Counted from the first letter of the stretch, positions 8,564 through 17,850 are shown. The stretch is DNA of 64,000 nt from Vulcaniibacterium gelatinicum (GCF_008033445.1 NZ_VNKO01000009.1:49558-113557); one strand, 5' to 3'. Made by a program: numbers and translations. The notes: generated from the letters alone by a model not told the origin.

Positions 8564-11476
8564 ATGCAGGTTGCACGCAAGTCGTTGAAGTTGAATCGGT
8601 TGCCGCTCGTCGCAGCGGTTCTGGGTTGCCTCTATGCCCCGCTCGTGCTGGCCCAGGAGCCGGCGCAAGAGGAGCAGCGTCAGGACGAAACCGAGCAAGC
8701 CGAGGCCAAGAAGGAAGAGGCCACCACCCTCGACAAGGTCCAGGTCACCGGCTCGATGCTGCGGCGCCTGGGCTTCGACACCATCTCGCCGGTGCAGGTG
8801 ATCACCGCCGACACCAGCGCCGATGTCGGCCAGTTGGACACCACCACCATCCTGCAGACCACCAATGTGGCCTCGGGCTCCACCCAGATCAGCAACCAGT
8901 TCTCCGGCTTCGTGATCGAGGGCGGCAACGGTGTGCAGACCCTGGCGCTGCGCGGCTTGGGCGCCAACCGCACCCTGGTGCTGCTCGATGGCCGGCGCCC
9001 CGGCCCGGCCGGCACCCGTGGCCAGGTTGGCGCATTCGACCTGAACGTCATCCCGAGCATCATCCTGCAGCGCGCGGAGATCCTGAAGGACGGTGGCGGC
9101 TCGATCTACGGCTCCGACGCGGTGGCCGGCGTGGTCAACCTGATCACCCGCAAGTCGGTGGATCGTCCCGAGCTGACCGTGGACGCCAACCTGCCCTTCG
9201 AAAGCGGCGGCTCGCGCTTCAACCTGTCTGGCGCTACCGGCTGGAACTTCGACAGCGGCAACATCGTCGCCGCCTTCCAGTACTACCAGATGCAGCCGCT
9301 GCAGGTCGGCGACCGCGACTTCTTCCGCTGTGACCATGACCTGGTGCGCGACGCCAACGGCAACCTGCTGCCGTTCGAGGACCGCTCGCCCACGCGCGGC
9401 ACGCCGAACGAGGGCTGCCGCAACTTCGGCATCTTCAACGCCGTCGACGACTTCGGGTTGCCGGCCGCCAACCGGCGCTACGGACGGTCTCCGGACGGCG
9501 TGACTCAGGGCCCGATTCCGGGCTATCGCCTGGTTCGCGTCGTCAATGCCAACCCGGCCGCTGGCACGCCGGCGTTCTACGAGCAGTCCTTCTACCTTGA
9601 GGCCCAGAACGAGGCACACATCTACTCGGCCCAGGAGCGGCTGAGCCTGTTCGCCGCAGCCGATTTCAGTCTCGGCAGCGTGGACTGGAGCGGCCAGTTG
9701 CTCTACACCAGTCGCGAGACCAAGTCGCGTCGCTTCCGCCAGTTCTTCCCGGTGGTGGACGGCCGTCCCTTCGGCTTCCGTGGGCTGGCACGTCCGCTGA
9801 TGCCGTTCCGCTCGGACCAGAACGTCGACGTCGACTTCCTCTACCTGTCCTCCAGCTTCGATGGCGGGTTCGGCAGCGACAGCAGCTGGACCTGGCGCTT
9901 CGACACCACTTTCTCGCGCTCGGACGGCGACTACAGCGTCCTGAGCATCAACCGCGACCGCACTGGAGACCTGCTGACGACGCCGGACCGCGACGGCGGC
10001 AGCATGCCGATCAACTACTTCGACCCGCGCATCCTGAGCGGCGAGGCCATGGGGGCCCTGGTGGATGCCGTCGGCCAGTGGCATACCGGCAACACGGTGT
10101 ATGACCAGTTCGTGGTCAATGCCGTCGCCACCGGCGATCTGTTCAAGCTGCCAGCAGGCACTGCAGCTGCGGCCGTCGGCGCCGAGTTCCGCCGCATCTC
10201 CATCAACGACACCCCGAGCGAACTCGAGCGCACGGGCGGCCTGTGGGGCCAGAGCTCGGCGATCGGCACGGTCGGCAAGGATTACGTGTACGAGGCGTTC
10301 GGCGAGATCGAGGTGCCGCTGCTGGCCAACCTGCCACTGGTCGAGCAGCTGACCTTCAACGGCTCCGCGCGCGTGTTCAAGTACGACACCGTGGCCGACT
10401 CCGACTACGTGTGGAAGGCGGGCATGGGCTGGCAGATCATTCCGTCCGTCCGCCTGCGCGCCACGCGTGGCACGTCGTACCGTGCGCCGGGCCTGTACGA
10501 ACTCTTCCTCGGCGACCAGACCGGCTTCCTGAGCCAGTTGTCCATCGACCCGTGCGTGCGCTGGGGCGAGAGCAGCAGCCCCACCATCCGCGCCAACTGC
10601 CAGGCTGCCGGCATCCCGGCGGACTACGACGGCACCGGCGCGTCTGCCACGATCGTTTCGGGCGGCGGCTTCGGAGTCCTGAAGCCGGAGACCTCCAAGG
10701 CGTTCACCGCGGGCCTCGTGTTCACTCCGAGCTTTGCGAATCTGAGCGCGTCGGTTGACTACTTCGAGATCGAGGTCAACGACCAGATCGACCGCCTTGG
10801 TGCGGCCAACATCGTGGGCAGCTGCTACGGCCTGCCGGTGTTCCCGAACGCCTTCTGCAATCTGTTCGAGCGCAATTCGGGCAGCCACCCGACCAGTCCG
10901 TACAACATCACCACGGTTCGCGATTCCTACATCAACATCAACCGGCAGCTGAATCGCGGTTACGACCTGAACGTGCGCTGGGACGGCGAGTTCTCCTTCG
11001 GCAAGATGGAGGTGGAGAGCCAGTTCACCTACACCATCGAGGACCTCGAGCTGCTGTTCGACAGCTCGGAGGCGAGCGGCTACGAGTCCAACGACCTGAA
11101 CGGCATCGTGACCCGCCCGAAGCTGGTCGGCAACGTGCGCACGGCGCTCAGGCGCAACGACTGGACCTATACCTGGTTCATGAACTACGTGGGCTCGAGC
11201 GAGAACTGGTTCCTCAACCCGGTCGCCCCGTACCGCGGCAACCAGAACGCGGTGTACGACATCAAGGCCGAGTCCCGTCTGTACCACAGCCTGTCGGTGC
11301 GCTACCAGGCCGACAAGTGGGGCGTGCTGTTCGGCATCAACAACGTGTTCGACCGGGATCCGCCGACCATGTCGGTCGGTGCCGGCTCCACGCGCTACGG
11401 GACGGTTCCGGCGTTTGCCACGCAGTACGACTGGTTCGGCCGTTCCGCGTTCGTGCGCGTCAACTATCGCTTCTGA
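8564..11476 (+). CDS. TonB-dependent outer membrane receptor
   Basis: A 970-residue outer membrane active transporter. It has a signal peptide (residues 1-30, cleaved near VLAQ/EP), a Glu/Lys-rich periplasmic stretch with the TonB-box-like DKVQVTGSML, a plug domain (about 60-200; LRGLGANRTLVLLDGRR, GSIYGSDAVAGVVNLITRK) and a long beta-barrel ending in FVRVNYRF with the C-terminal Phe needed for barrel assembly. ATG 8564 is chosen because it begins the signal peptide; a GTG at 8537 is in frame but less suitable. The substrate cannot be read from sequence. The next gene is a secreted S9 peptidase, suggesting peptide uptake. Confidence 0.92.
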   Translation: MQVARKSLKLNRLPLVAAVLGCLYAPLVLAQEPAQEEQRQDETEQAEAKKEEATTLDKVQVTGSMLRRLGFDTISPVQVITADTSADVGQLDTTTILQTTNVASGSTQISNQFSGFVIEGGNGVQTLALRGLGANRTLVLLDGRRPGPAGTRGQVGAFDLNVIPSIILQRAEILKDGGGSIYGSDAVAGVVNLITRKSVDRPELTVDANLPFESGGSRFNLSGATGWNFDSGNIVAAFQYYQMQPLQVGDRDFFRCDHDLVRDANGNLLPFEDRSPTRGTPNEGCRNFGIFNAVDDFGLPAANRRYGRSPDGVTQGPIPGYRLVRVVNANPAAGTPAFYEQSFYLEAQNEAHIYSAQERLSLFAAADFSLGSVDWSGQLLYTSRETKSRRFRQFFPVVDGRPFGFRGLARPLMPFRSDQNVDVDFLYLSSSFDGGFGSDSSWTWRFDTTFSRSDGDYSVLSINRDRTGDLLTTPDRDGGSMPINYFDPRILSGEAMGALVDAVGQWHTGNTVYDQFVVNAVATGDLFKLPAGTAAAAVGAEFRRISINDTPSELERTGGLWGQSSAIGTVGKDYVYEAFGEIEVPLLANLPLVEQLTFNGSARVFKYDTVADSDYVWKAGMGWQIIPSVRLRATRGTSYRAPGLYELFLGDQTGFLSQLSIDPCVRWGESSSPTIRANCQAAGIPADYDGTGASATIVSGGGFGVLKPETSKAFTAGLVFTPSFANLSASVDYFEIEVNDQIDRLGAANIVGSCYGLPVFPNAFCNLFERNSGSHPTSPYNITTVRDSYININRQLNRGYDLNVRWDGEFSFGKMEVESQFTYTIEDLELLFDSSEASGYESNDLNGIVTRPKLVGNVRTALRRNDWTYTWFMNYVGSSENWFLNPVAPYRGNQNAVYDIKAESRLYHSLSVRYQADKWGVLFGINNVFDRDPPTMSVGAGSTRYGTVPAFATQYDWFGRSAFVRVNYRF

Positions 11477-11490
11477 GCGGTACTGGCGCT

Positions 11491-11526
11491 GGATGCGGCC
11501 GGGGGAAACCCCGGCCGCATCCCTTT
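11491..11526 (+). terminator. Intrinsic terminator after the TonB receptor
   Basis: A perfect 14-bp stem with GAAA tetraloop (11491-11504 / 11509-11522, stem GGATGCGGCCGGGG) followed by CTTT. It separates the receptor from the peptidase gene, which then needs its own promoter or read-through. Confidence 0.8.
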
Positions 11527-11621
11527 GGAGTCAGGGGGCAGCGTTGCCACGACGCGTGACGTGATCACGGACGGGCGCCGAGGCCGTTGGCCGCAAGTGA
11601 AGGATCCACTTCGGAGGAAAC

Positions 11622-13652
11622 ATGGCAATCAAGCACATGGCCGCGTGTGCAGCGCTTGCGCTGGCGATGGTTGGTGCGCCGCTTGACACGGCAGCCCGCA
11701 AGCCCATCCCCATTCAGGCGCTGTCCGAAATGCCGGCGATCCAGTCGGTTTCGATGAGCGCCGACGGCCGCAACATCGTCGCGGTGCTGGGCAAGCCTGG
11801 AACGGAGGAGTTCGAGACACTGCTGGCCAGCTGGGACCTGCAGAACCTCGACAAGGGGCCGACCATCACCGCATCGAACGAGCGGATGAAGTTCGTCACC
11901 GCTTACGGGCTGAAGTCTGGGCGGATCTTCGTGGTCGCCCGTCAGGAGTGGACCGGTGAGCTCGCGGGATGCGGCGAGGGCAAGACCAGCGGAGCCACCA
12001 AGACCTTCGTCTGGAAGGCCTATCTGACCGACACCGCCCACAAGGATTTCGCCGAGGCCTTCGCCGACAACACGCGCAAGCTCGGTGTCAGCGAGCAGAC
12101 CCAGCGCTGTTTCGAGCTGGCGGGCACGGCGCGTCTGGTCCACGCCCTGCCGCTGGAGCCGCACAAGGTGGTCGTGGCGCAGATCGACCAACTGTCGTTC
12201 CAGGACCGTTATTACCTCTATGACCTGCGCAATGGCGAGATGCAGCTGCTGTTCCGTGCCTCCGCGCGCAAGGCGCCCGGCCTGTTCAACCCGCGCACCG
12301 GCGAACTACTGACCCAGAGCCAGCTCGAGCCGGTCGGGGGCGAGTTCGAGCAGCGCATCCTGATCCGCAACCCCGAATCCGGCGAATTCGAGGTGCACGA
12401 ACCGCTGACCCGCAGGCTGAGCGAACGCTACACCTTGGAATTCGTGGGCCGGGACGAGGCCAGCGGCAAGTACTACGTGCTCACCGATCTGTTCTCGGAC
12501 AAGATCCAGGCGCACATGTACGATCCGGTCGCGCGCAAGTTCGACGAGGAGCCGCTGCTGGCACATCCGGAATTCTCGATTTCGCGCCTGATCTTCGGCA
12601 CGCACCCGGAGGACTTCAACCAGGTGCTGGGATTCACCGTCGCGGCGATGGTGCCGGAGACGGTCTGGGTGGATCCGGGCCTGAGCGCGATCCACGAGGG
12701 GCTGAAGCGGGCCTTCCCCGGCCAGACGGTCTCGATCCTGAGCATGGCACAGGGCCGGAAGCGGATCCTGTTCGCGACCGAGAGCCCGCGCCATCCCACC
12801 GCCTACCATCTGCTCGTGGAGGGCAATCGGGTGGTGAAGCTCGGCCAGGAGCGCAGCGGCATCGACCCGTCCGACATCGGCGAGCAGCGCTGGGTCACCT
12901 ACAAGGCGCGCGACGGCATGGAGATCCCCGCGATCCTCGATCTGCCCGCGGGGTGGACCAAGGAGCACGGACCCGTGCCGGCCATCATCCATCCCCATGG
13001 CGGCCCGTGGGCGCGTGATTTCGGCGGCTGGGATACGACGGGTTGGGTGCCGTTCCTGACCTCGCGCGGCTATGCCGTGCTGCGCCCGCAGTACCGTGGA
13101 TCCTCGGGGCTTGGCCGCAAGCTGTGGCTGGCTGGCGACGCCGAATGGGGCCAGAAGATGCAGGACGACAAGGATGATGGTGCGGCCTGGCTGGTGAAGG
13201 AGGGCATCGCCGATCCCAATCGCATCGCCATCTTCGGCTACTCCTACGGCGGTTTTGCCGCGGCCGCGGCCACCGTACGGCCGAACGGTCCGTACCGTTG
13301 TGCCATCTCCGGCGCCCCGGTGACCGATCTGGCCCGGCTCGGCGTGTCGTGGAGCGACAGCCGTGTGCAGCGCATCCTGCAAGGGCGCACCATCAAGGGC
13401 ATGGATCCGATGCGGCACACGGACAAGGCCAGCATCCCGGTCCTGCTGTTCGTCGGTGACCGCGACGTGCGCACCCCGGCGTTCCATGCCCGGGATTTCT
13501 ACGCCGCAGTCAAGGACAAGGTGCCAGCGAAGTTCGAGCTGATCCCCGACCTGCCACACAGCCTGCCGTGGTATCCGCGGCATCACAAGGCGATGTTGGG
13601 CTTGATCGAGCGCTTCCTCATGGAAGACTGCGGCTTCGATAAGGAGGGCTGA
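11622..13652 (+). CDS. Secreted S9-family (prolyl oligopeptidase-like) serine peptidase
   Basis: A 676-residue protein with an N-terminal signal peptide (residues 1-25), a beta-propeller-like middle and a C-terminal alpha/beta hydrolase domain (about 425-676). The nucleophile Ser541 lies in GYSYGG, the acid is probably Asp615 (VGDRDVRTP) and the base His646 (DLPHS). The HGGPW oxyanion-loop motif is present. S9 enzymes cleave short peptides, often after proline; the lasso-peptide isopeptidases also belong here and pair with TonB receptors. GGAGG precedes the ATG at 11622. Substrate unknown; the link to the receptor is inferred from adjacency and shared secretion. Confidence 0.9.
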   Translation: MAIKHMAACAALALAMVGAPLDTAARKPIPIQALSEMPAIQSVSMSADGRNIVAVLGKPGTEEFETLLASWDLQNLDKGPTITASNERMKFVTAYGLKSGRIFVVARQEWTGELAGCGEGKTSGATKTFVWKAYLTDTAHKDFAEAFADNTRKLGVSEQTQRCFELAGTARLVHALPLEPHKVVVAQIDQLSFQDRYYLYDLRNGEMQLLFRASARKAPGLFNPRTGELLTQSQLEPVGGEFEQRILIRNPESGEFEVHEPLTRRLSERYTLEFVGRDEASGKYYVLTDLFSDKIQAHMYDPVARKFDEEPLLAHPEFSISRLIFGTHPEDFNQVLGFTVAAMVPETVWVDPGLSAIHEGLKRAFPGQTVSILSMAQGRKRILFATESPRHPTAYHLLVEGNRVVKLGQERSGIDPSDIGEQRWVTYKARDGMEIPAILDLPAGWTKEHGPVPAIIHPHGGPWARDFGGWDTTGWVPFLTSRGYAVLRPQYRGSSGLGRKLWLAGDAEWGQKMQDDKDDGAAWLVKEGIADPNRIAIFGYSYGGFAAAAATVRPNGPYRCAISGAPVTDLARLGVSWSDSRVQRILQGRTIKGMDPMRHTDKASIPVLLFVGDRDVRTPAFHARDFYAAVKDKVPAKFELIPDLPHSLPWYPRHHKAMLGLIERFLMEDCGFDKEG

Positions 13653-13665
13653 GCCTCGCCACTGC

Positions 13666-13701
13666 GGCAGAGGGTGGTTGCCAGTGCGGCCACCCTCTGC
13701 C
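13666..13701. terminator. Bidirectional terminator hairpin
   Basis: A perfect 12-bp inverted repeat (GGCAGAGGGTGG at 13666-13677, its complement at 13690-13701) between the convergent S9 peptidase and tlpA-like genes. It lacks a T-run. Confidence 0.7.
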
Positions 13702-13721
13702 GGGCGCGCGAGATGGCGAGT

Positions 13722-14339
13722 TCACTCGTCGGACTCTCCAGGCTTTCCGGCCCCGGCCCAGGACGCGATCTCGCCCTCGGCGAAGGGGCCGATCCGCTGC
13801 CTGAGCAGGCGGCCGTCGGCCGAGACTAGCACCGAATACGGCAGCACGCCCTTGCGGTTGCCCAGGCGCACGCCGGCGTCGGCCGGGCCGGGGGCATCGA
13901 GCAGGATCGGGTAGGAGACCGGCACCCGCTGCAGGAACGCGCGCACGGCCGCGGCCTCGTCGAGCGCGATCCCGACCACCTGCACCCCGTCCGTGCCCTG
14001 GCTGGCGGCGAAGCGCTGCAGCGCGGGCATCTCCTCGATGCAGGGGCCGCACCAGGAGGCCCAGACGTTGATCAGCAGCGGCCGGCCGGCGTAGGCCTGC
14101 GGCAGGGCGACGCTGCCCCCGTCGAGCGTGGGCAGGCGCAGCGCGGGCACGGGCTCGCCGCGGCGGGCGACGCGCACCCCGGCCGGCGGCTCCGGCGCCT
14201 GCGCGTCGAGCACCGCCTGCAGTGCGCGCTGCCCGGGCTCGGTGCGCCACAGCGGTCCGGGGCCGTGGACCAGGAGCCCCGTGGCCACCCCGAGCAGCCC
14301 GGCGCCGAACGCGACCAGCAGGACCGTGCGCGTCCTCAT
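13722..14339 (-). CDS. TlpA/ResA-type membrane-anchored thioredoxin
   Basis: A 205-residue thiol-disulfide oxidoreductase facing the periplasm. An uncleaved signal anchor (residues 5-25) precedes a thioredoxin fold with WASWCGPC (Cys97, Cys100) and a cis-Pro region near VLPYSVLV. Its ATG overlaps the dsbD stop as ATGA, so it is translated with DsbD and probably receives electrons from it. Confidence 0.93.
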   Translation of the reverse strand: MRTRTVLLVAFGAGLLGVATGLLVHGPGPLWRTEPGQRALQAVLDAQAPEPPAGVRVARRGEPVPALRLPTLDGGSVALPQAYAGRPLLINVWASWCGPCIEEMPALQRFAASQGTDGVQVVGIALDEAAAVRAFLQRVPVSYPILLDAPGPADAGVRLGNRKGVLPYSVLVSADGRLLRQRIGPFAEGEIASWAGAGKPGESDE

Positions 14340-16633
14340 CGCGCCGCCGCTTCCAGTGCCTGCCGCACGCGCTGCGGGGTGAGCACGGTGGGCAGCACCA
14401 CGCCCTCGCCGCCGCCGCGCGGATAGACCACGTACAGCGGCACGCCGACCGCCTTGTGCCGTTGCAGGAACGCGGTGATGGCCGGGTCCACGTCGGTCCA
14501 GTCGGCGACCATGTACACCGCGTCGGCCGCGGCCAGCGCCTCGCGGAACGCGGCGCTCTCGAACACCGCCTTCTCGTTCGCCTTGCAGGTCACGCACCAG
14601 TCGGCGGTGACGTTGACCAGCACCACCCGCCCGGCGGCGCGCAGGTCGGCCAGGCGCTGCTCGGAGAACGCGACCACGCCGGCGGCGGTCGTGGCCGGCG
14701 CGGCCGCCGCCGTTGGCCGCGGCAGGGCGTGGATCAGGCGCAGCGGCCACAGCATCGCCAGCAGCGCGAGCACCGCCAGAACCCCGGCCCAGCGCGCCGC
14801 GCGCATCCGCGCATGGGTGTAGGCCCAGGCCGCGAGCGCCAGCGTCACCGCCGCCAGCAGCCACAGCCCGACCGCGTCCGCGCCGCGCTGCCGCGCCAGC
14901 ACCCACAACAGCCAGGCCGCGGTGAGGTAGAGCGGGAACGCGAGCAGTTGCTTGAGCGTCTCCATCCACGCCCCCGGCCGCGGCAGCAGGCGCGCCAGCG
15001 CGGGCACGAAGCCGATCAGCAGGAACGGCAGCGCCAGCCCCAGGCCGAGCGCGACGAACACCGCCAGCGCGATGGCGGCCGGGGCGGTGAAGGCCCAGGC
15101 CAGGGCCGCGCCCATGAACGGCGCGGTGCAGGGCGTGGCCACGATCACCGCCAGCACGCCGGTGAAGAAATCGCCGAGCGGGCCGCTGCGGCGGGCCAGC
15201 CCCTGGCCGAGGCCGGTCCAGGCCCCGCCGAAATGCCACACGCCCGACAGGCTCAGGCCGAGCGCGAACATCAGCAGCCCGAGCGCGGCCACCACCAGCG
15301 GCTGCTGCAGCTGGAAGCCCCAGCCGAGCGCGATCCCGGCCTCGCGCAGCGCCAGCGCCAGCGCGCCGAGCGCGGTGAAGCTGACCAGCACGCCGGCGGT
15401 GTACCAGAGCGCATGCCGGCGCGCGCGCTGCGTGCTTTCGCCGCTGGCCACCAGTGACAGCGCCTTGAGCGAGAGCACCGGCAGCACGCAGGGCATCAGG
15501 TTGAGGATCAGGCCGCCGAGCAGGGCGAGCAGCAGCGCCAGCGGCAGGGAGAGGTTGGCGCCGCGCGGCGCGGCGGACGGCAGCGCCGGTGACGCCGACG
15601 GGGGCGCGCCTGCGGCCACTGCGTCGGCGTCGGGGGCGGTTGCGGTTGGCGCGGGTGCCGGCGCGGCGGTGTCCGCGCCCGCCGCCGACGGCGCCGCGGC
15701 CGGCGCCACCGGCGTGACCGTGCCCGCCGGCAGCGACAGCGCCAGCGTGCGAGTCATCGGTGGATAGCAGATGCCCTGGTCCTGGCAGCCCTGGAAGCCG
15801 ACCACCAGTTGCGCCTCGGCCGCGCGCGGGTGTTCGCGGTGCACGGGCAATGCGATCTCGACCTGGTCGAAGTACACCGTGACCTGGCCGAAGTGCTCGT
15901 CGCGGTACGGCGTGCCGCGCGGCAGTTGCGCCGGCGGCGGCAGCGCCACGTGCAGCCCCGGCGCGCCCTCGAGCCGGACCGAGGTCTTGTCGCGGTACAG
16001 GTAATAGCCGCGCGCCGGCGTCATCCGCAGCAGCACGGTGTTGCCGTCGCCGGCGATCGCCTCGACCCGGAACGCCTGTTCCGGCGGCAGCGGCAGGGCC
16101 TGCGCCTGGCCGTCAGGGGCAGTGCCGAGCAGGGGCGCGCTGCTGCCGCCCAGACTGCGCCCCAGCGCCGCCAGGCCGTGCTCGCCCGCTGCCGGGTCAT
16201 CGGCTGCCGGCAACCGCACCTCCAGCGTCCGCCGCTGCGGCGGATAGCAGATGCCGATGTCGGCGCAGCCCTGGTACTTCACCTGCAAGGTCACGCGGTC
16301 GCCGCTGGCGCGGCCGGTGAGCACGCCGGCGACGCGGCCGCGGTAGGTTTCCACGTCGCCGAAGAACGGGTCGCGCTTGCGGGTGCCTGGCGGCAGGGCG
16401 AAGTCCTCGCGCACGAAGCCGCCCTGCGGCAGCGCGTCCATCCGGTGCCGGTAGAGGTAGTAGCCCTCGGCGATGGTCCAGGTCAGGACGATGCGCTCGC
16501 GGCTCTCGGCCCGGGCCTGGAGCACGAAGGCCTGGTCCACGGGCAGCAGGTCGCGCTCGTCCACCGCGCGGACGGGCAGGGCGGCGAGCAGCAGGGCGAA
16601 GGCCGCGAGGACGCGGCGCAGGGCATGGGGCAT
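14336..16633 (-). CDS. dsbD: Protein-disulfide reductase DsbD with duplicated N-terminal domain
   Basis: DsbD passes electrons from cytoplasmic thioredoxin to periplasmic thiol proteins. This 765-residue protein is longer than the E. coli enzyme (565). It has a signal peptide (1-23), two tandem nDsbD domains each ending in a GC..GICYPP motif (Cys123/Cys129 and Cys283/Cys289), an Ala/Pro-rich linker (305-358), eight membrane segments with the paired cysteines in NLMPCVLP (Cys382) and ATPCTAP, and a C-terminal thioredoxin domain with WCVTC. The ATG at 16633 is chosen because it starts the signal peptide. It is coupled to the tlpA-like gene downstream. Confidence 0.95.
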   Translation of the reverse strand: MPHALRRVLAAFALLLAALPVRAVDERDLLPVDQAFVLQARAESRERIVLTWTIAEGYYLYRHRMDALPQGGFVREDFALPPGTRKRDPFFGDVETYRGRVAGVLTGRASGDRVTLQVKYQGCADIGICYPPQRRTLEVRLPAADDPAAGEHGLAALGRSLGGSSAPLLGTAPDGQAQALPLPPEQAFRVEAIAGDGNTVLLRMTPARGYYLYRDKTSVRLEGAPGLHVALPPPAQLPRGTPYRDEHFGQVTVYFDQVEIALPVHREHPRAAEAQLVVGFQGCQDQGICYPPMTRTLALSLPAGTVTPVAPAAAPSAAGADTAAPAPAPTATAPDADAVAAGAPPSASPALPSAAPRGANLSLPLALLLALLGGLILNLMPCVLPVLSLKALSLVASGESTQRARRHALWYTAGVLVSFTALGALALALREAGIALGWGFQLQQPLVVAALGLLMFALGLSLSGVWHFGGAWTGLGQGLARRSGPLGDFFTGVLAVIVATPCTAPFMGAALAWAFTAPAAIALAVFVALGLGLALPFLLIGFVPALARLLPRPGAWMETLKQLLAFPLYLTAAWLLWVLARQRGADAVGLWLLAAVTLALAAWAYTHARMRAARWAGVLAVLALLAMLWPLRLIHALPRPTAAAAPATTAAGVVAFSEQRLADLRAAGRVVLVNVTADWCVTCKANEKAVFESAAFREALAAADAVYMVADWTDVDPAITAFLQRHKAVGVPLYVVYPRGGGEGVVLPTVLTPQRVRQALEAAAR

Positions 16634-16644
16634 CGCAGGCTCTC

Positions 16645-16968
16645 TCAGCGGGGCTCGCGGGTCTGTTCGACGACCCACGCCAGGTAGTCCGGCAGGCCGC
16701 CGGCGGCTTCGACCGCGACCAGTTCCGGCAGCTCATAAGGATGCAGCGCGCGCAGCCGCGCCGTCAGTGCCGGAAGTCGCTCGGTGGTGGTCTTGATCAG
16801 CAGCAGCACCTCCTCGGCCTGCTCCACCGCCCCCTGCCAGCGGTACACCGAGCGCAGTCCCGGCAGGCGGTTGACGCAGGCGGCCAGGCGCTCCTCGACC
16901 AGGGCCAGGGCCAGGGCGTCGGCGCTGGCCGCGTCGGGGCAGGTGCAATAACAGATCAGCACGGACAT
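16645..16968 (-). CDS. cutA: CutA divalent-ion tolerance protein
   Basis: A 107-residue small trimeric protein of the CutA family (residues CYCTCP near the start, then ERLAACVN and the conserved SVYRWQG). The family was linked to copper tolerance in E. coli but its molecular role is unsettled. It lies 11 bases upstream of dsbD on the same strand, a cutA-dsbD arrangement also found in E. coli. The ATG at 16968 fits the family length. Confidence 0.95.
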   Translation of the reverse strand: MSVLICYCTCPDAASADALALALVEERLAACVNRLPGLRSVYRWQGAVEQAEEVLLLIKTTTERLPALTARLRALHPYELPELVAVEAAGGLPDYLAWVVEQTREPR

Positions 16969-16970
16969 GC

Positions 16971-17408
16971 TCAGCTCCCCTCGTGGGTGGCCGTGCGCGG
17001 CGCATGCGCACGCGCGCCGGGTTCGCGCGGCGGCCGCCCGGTGCGCAGCGCGGCCAGTTGTTCGACGATCTCCACCAGCGCGATCCGCGCCGGCGGCGGC
17101 GCGTCGCGGAACGCCCGCACCAGCCGCATCTCCAGGCTGTCCTCGACCAGCAGCGCCTCGGCCGCGGCCACCGAATCCAGGGCCACGTCCTCGCTCAGCG
17201 CCATCCGCCCGCGGCCGGTGGCGAGCCACTCGAACTGGATCCCGGTGACCTCGGCGATCCGGCGCAGGTGGGCCATGCTCGGGTTGCGCCCGTCGCGGGC
17301 CTCCCAGTGGCTGACCGCGCTGCGCTGCACGCCGACCTCGCGCGCCAGCTGGGTCTGCGACAGGCCGGCGTGGCGGCGGGCCAGGCGGATGCGCGCTTGC
17401 GGGCTCAT
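16971..17408 (-). CDS. XRE-family helix-turn-helix transcriptional regulator
   Basis: A 145-residue regulator with an N-terminal Cro/CI-type HTH (residues 5-60, ARRHAGLSQTQLAREVGVQ with SAVSHWEARDG) and a helical C-terminal part ending in a Pro/Arg/Ala-rich tail. It stops 2 bases before the cutA start, so it is the first gene of a regulator-cutA-dsbD-tlpA unit. Its upstream region (17409-17560) is unusually AT-rich and probably holds its promoter and perhaps its own operator. Target genes unknown. Confidence 0.88.
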   Translation of the reverse strand: MSPQARIRLARRHAGLSQTQLAREVGVQRSAVSHWEARDGRNPSMAHLRRIAEVTGIQFEWLATGRGRMALSEDVALDSVAAAEALLVEDSLEMRLVRAFRDAPPPARIALVEIVEQLAALRTGRPPREPGARAHAPRTATHEGS

Positions 17409-17606
17409 GGCGGTTTCCCGGGCGGACAAGGCGATGGACGGGCGAAGGATATCCCATGTCACCTCGCGAGCAACATTCAACCAGGTCTGTCTACAAATAG
17501 TATCGTGACGGGCGATGATTTCAGGGTTTTTGCCCGAAATTGGGAGGTTTGTTGACCAAAAGTCACCAAGAGGCCCCCTTCCCCCCGTCCGCCCGCTTCG
17601 GTATCC
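17409..17606. other. Divergent regulatory region between the XRE regulator and groES
   Basis: This stretch lacks genes. Bases 17480-17560 are the AT-richest of the area and should carry the leftward promoter of the XRE regulator; a TTGACC at 17551-17556 could serve a rightward promoter but no matching -10 is clear. Confidence 0.4.
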
Positions 17607-17838
17607 ATACGTCCTCGCCACACGGATGTATTCGAGGCGTCGCCGACAGGGATGTCGGCGATCTTTTCGCCTCGCAGGCATCGCCCCCACTGGCGATGCC
17701 GGTCGGCCGCGGCGGGCTGCGGCGGACCGCGACCCCGGGCTTCCCCCGCCCGCGTACGGTCCGCGCCGCCCGCCCTCTTGAAAGCCGGGGAACACACCCC
17801 ATCTCCCGCCCGGTCCCGGTGAATGGCCGGGCTTTTTT
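17607..17838 (+). ncRNA. Candidate structured RNA / palindrome cluster ending in an intrinsic terminator
   Basis: Consecutive helices are visible: 17607-17614/17624-17631 (8 pairs, one G-U); 17633-17639/17668-17674 enclosing the perfect 9-bp stem 17640-17648/17653-17661 with GGGA loop; 17677-17685/17692-17700 (perfect 9 bp, C-rich loop CCCACT); 17711-17729/17757-17774; and 17808-17813/17827-17832 followed by six T (17833-17838). The last is a proper Rho-independent terminator on the plus strand, with no protein gene upstream on that strand. It could be a small RNA, a groESL leader under attenuation, or clustered repeats related to the purH/thiC element (both have an ACAtcccTGT-type hairpin core). 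Confidence 0.45.
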
Positions 17839-17850
17839 CGTCGGCCGCTT

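Noticed and set aside
8495..11287. 930-codon open frame antisense to the TonB receptor
   Set aside because: It is a by-product of GC-rich codon use. The product is low-complexity with no domain, whereas the plus strand encodes a complete receptor.
8564..13652. Lasso-peptide biosynthetic cluster
   Set aside because: No precursor, B or C maturation gene is found around the receptor and peptidase.
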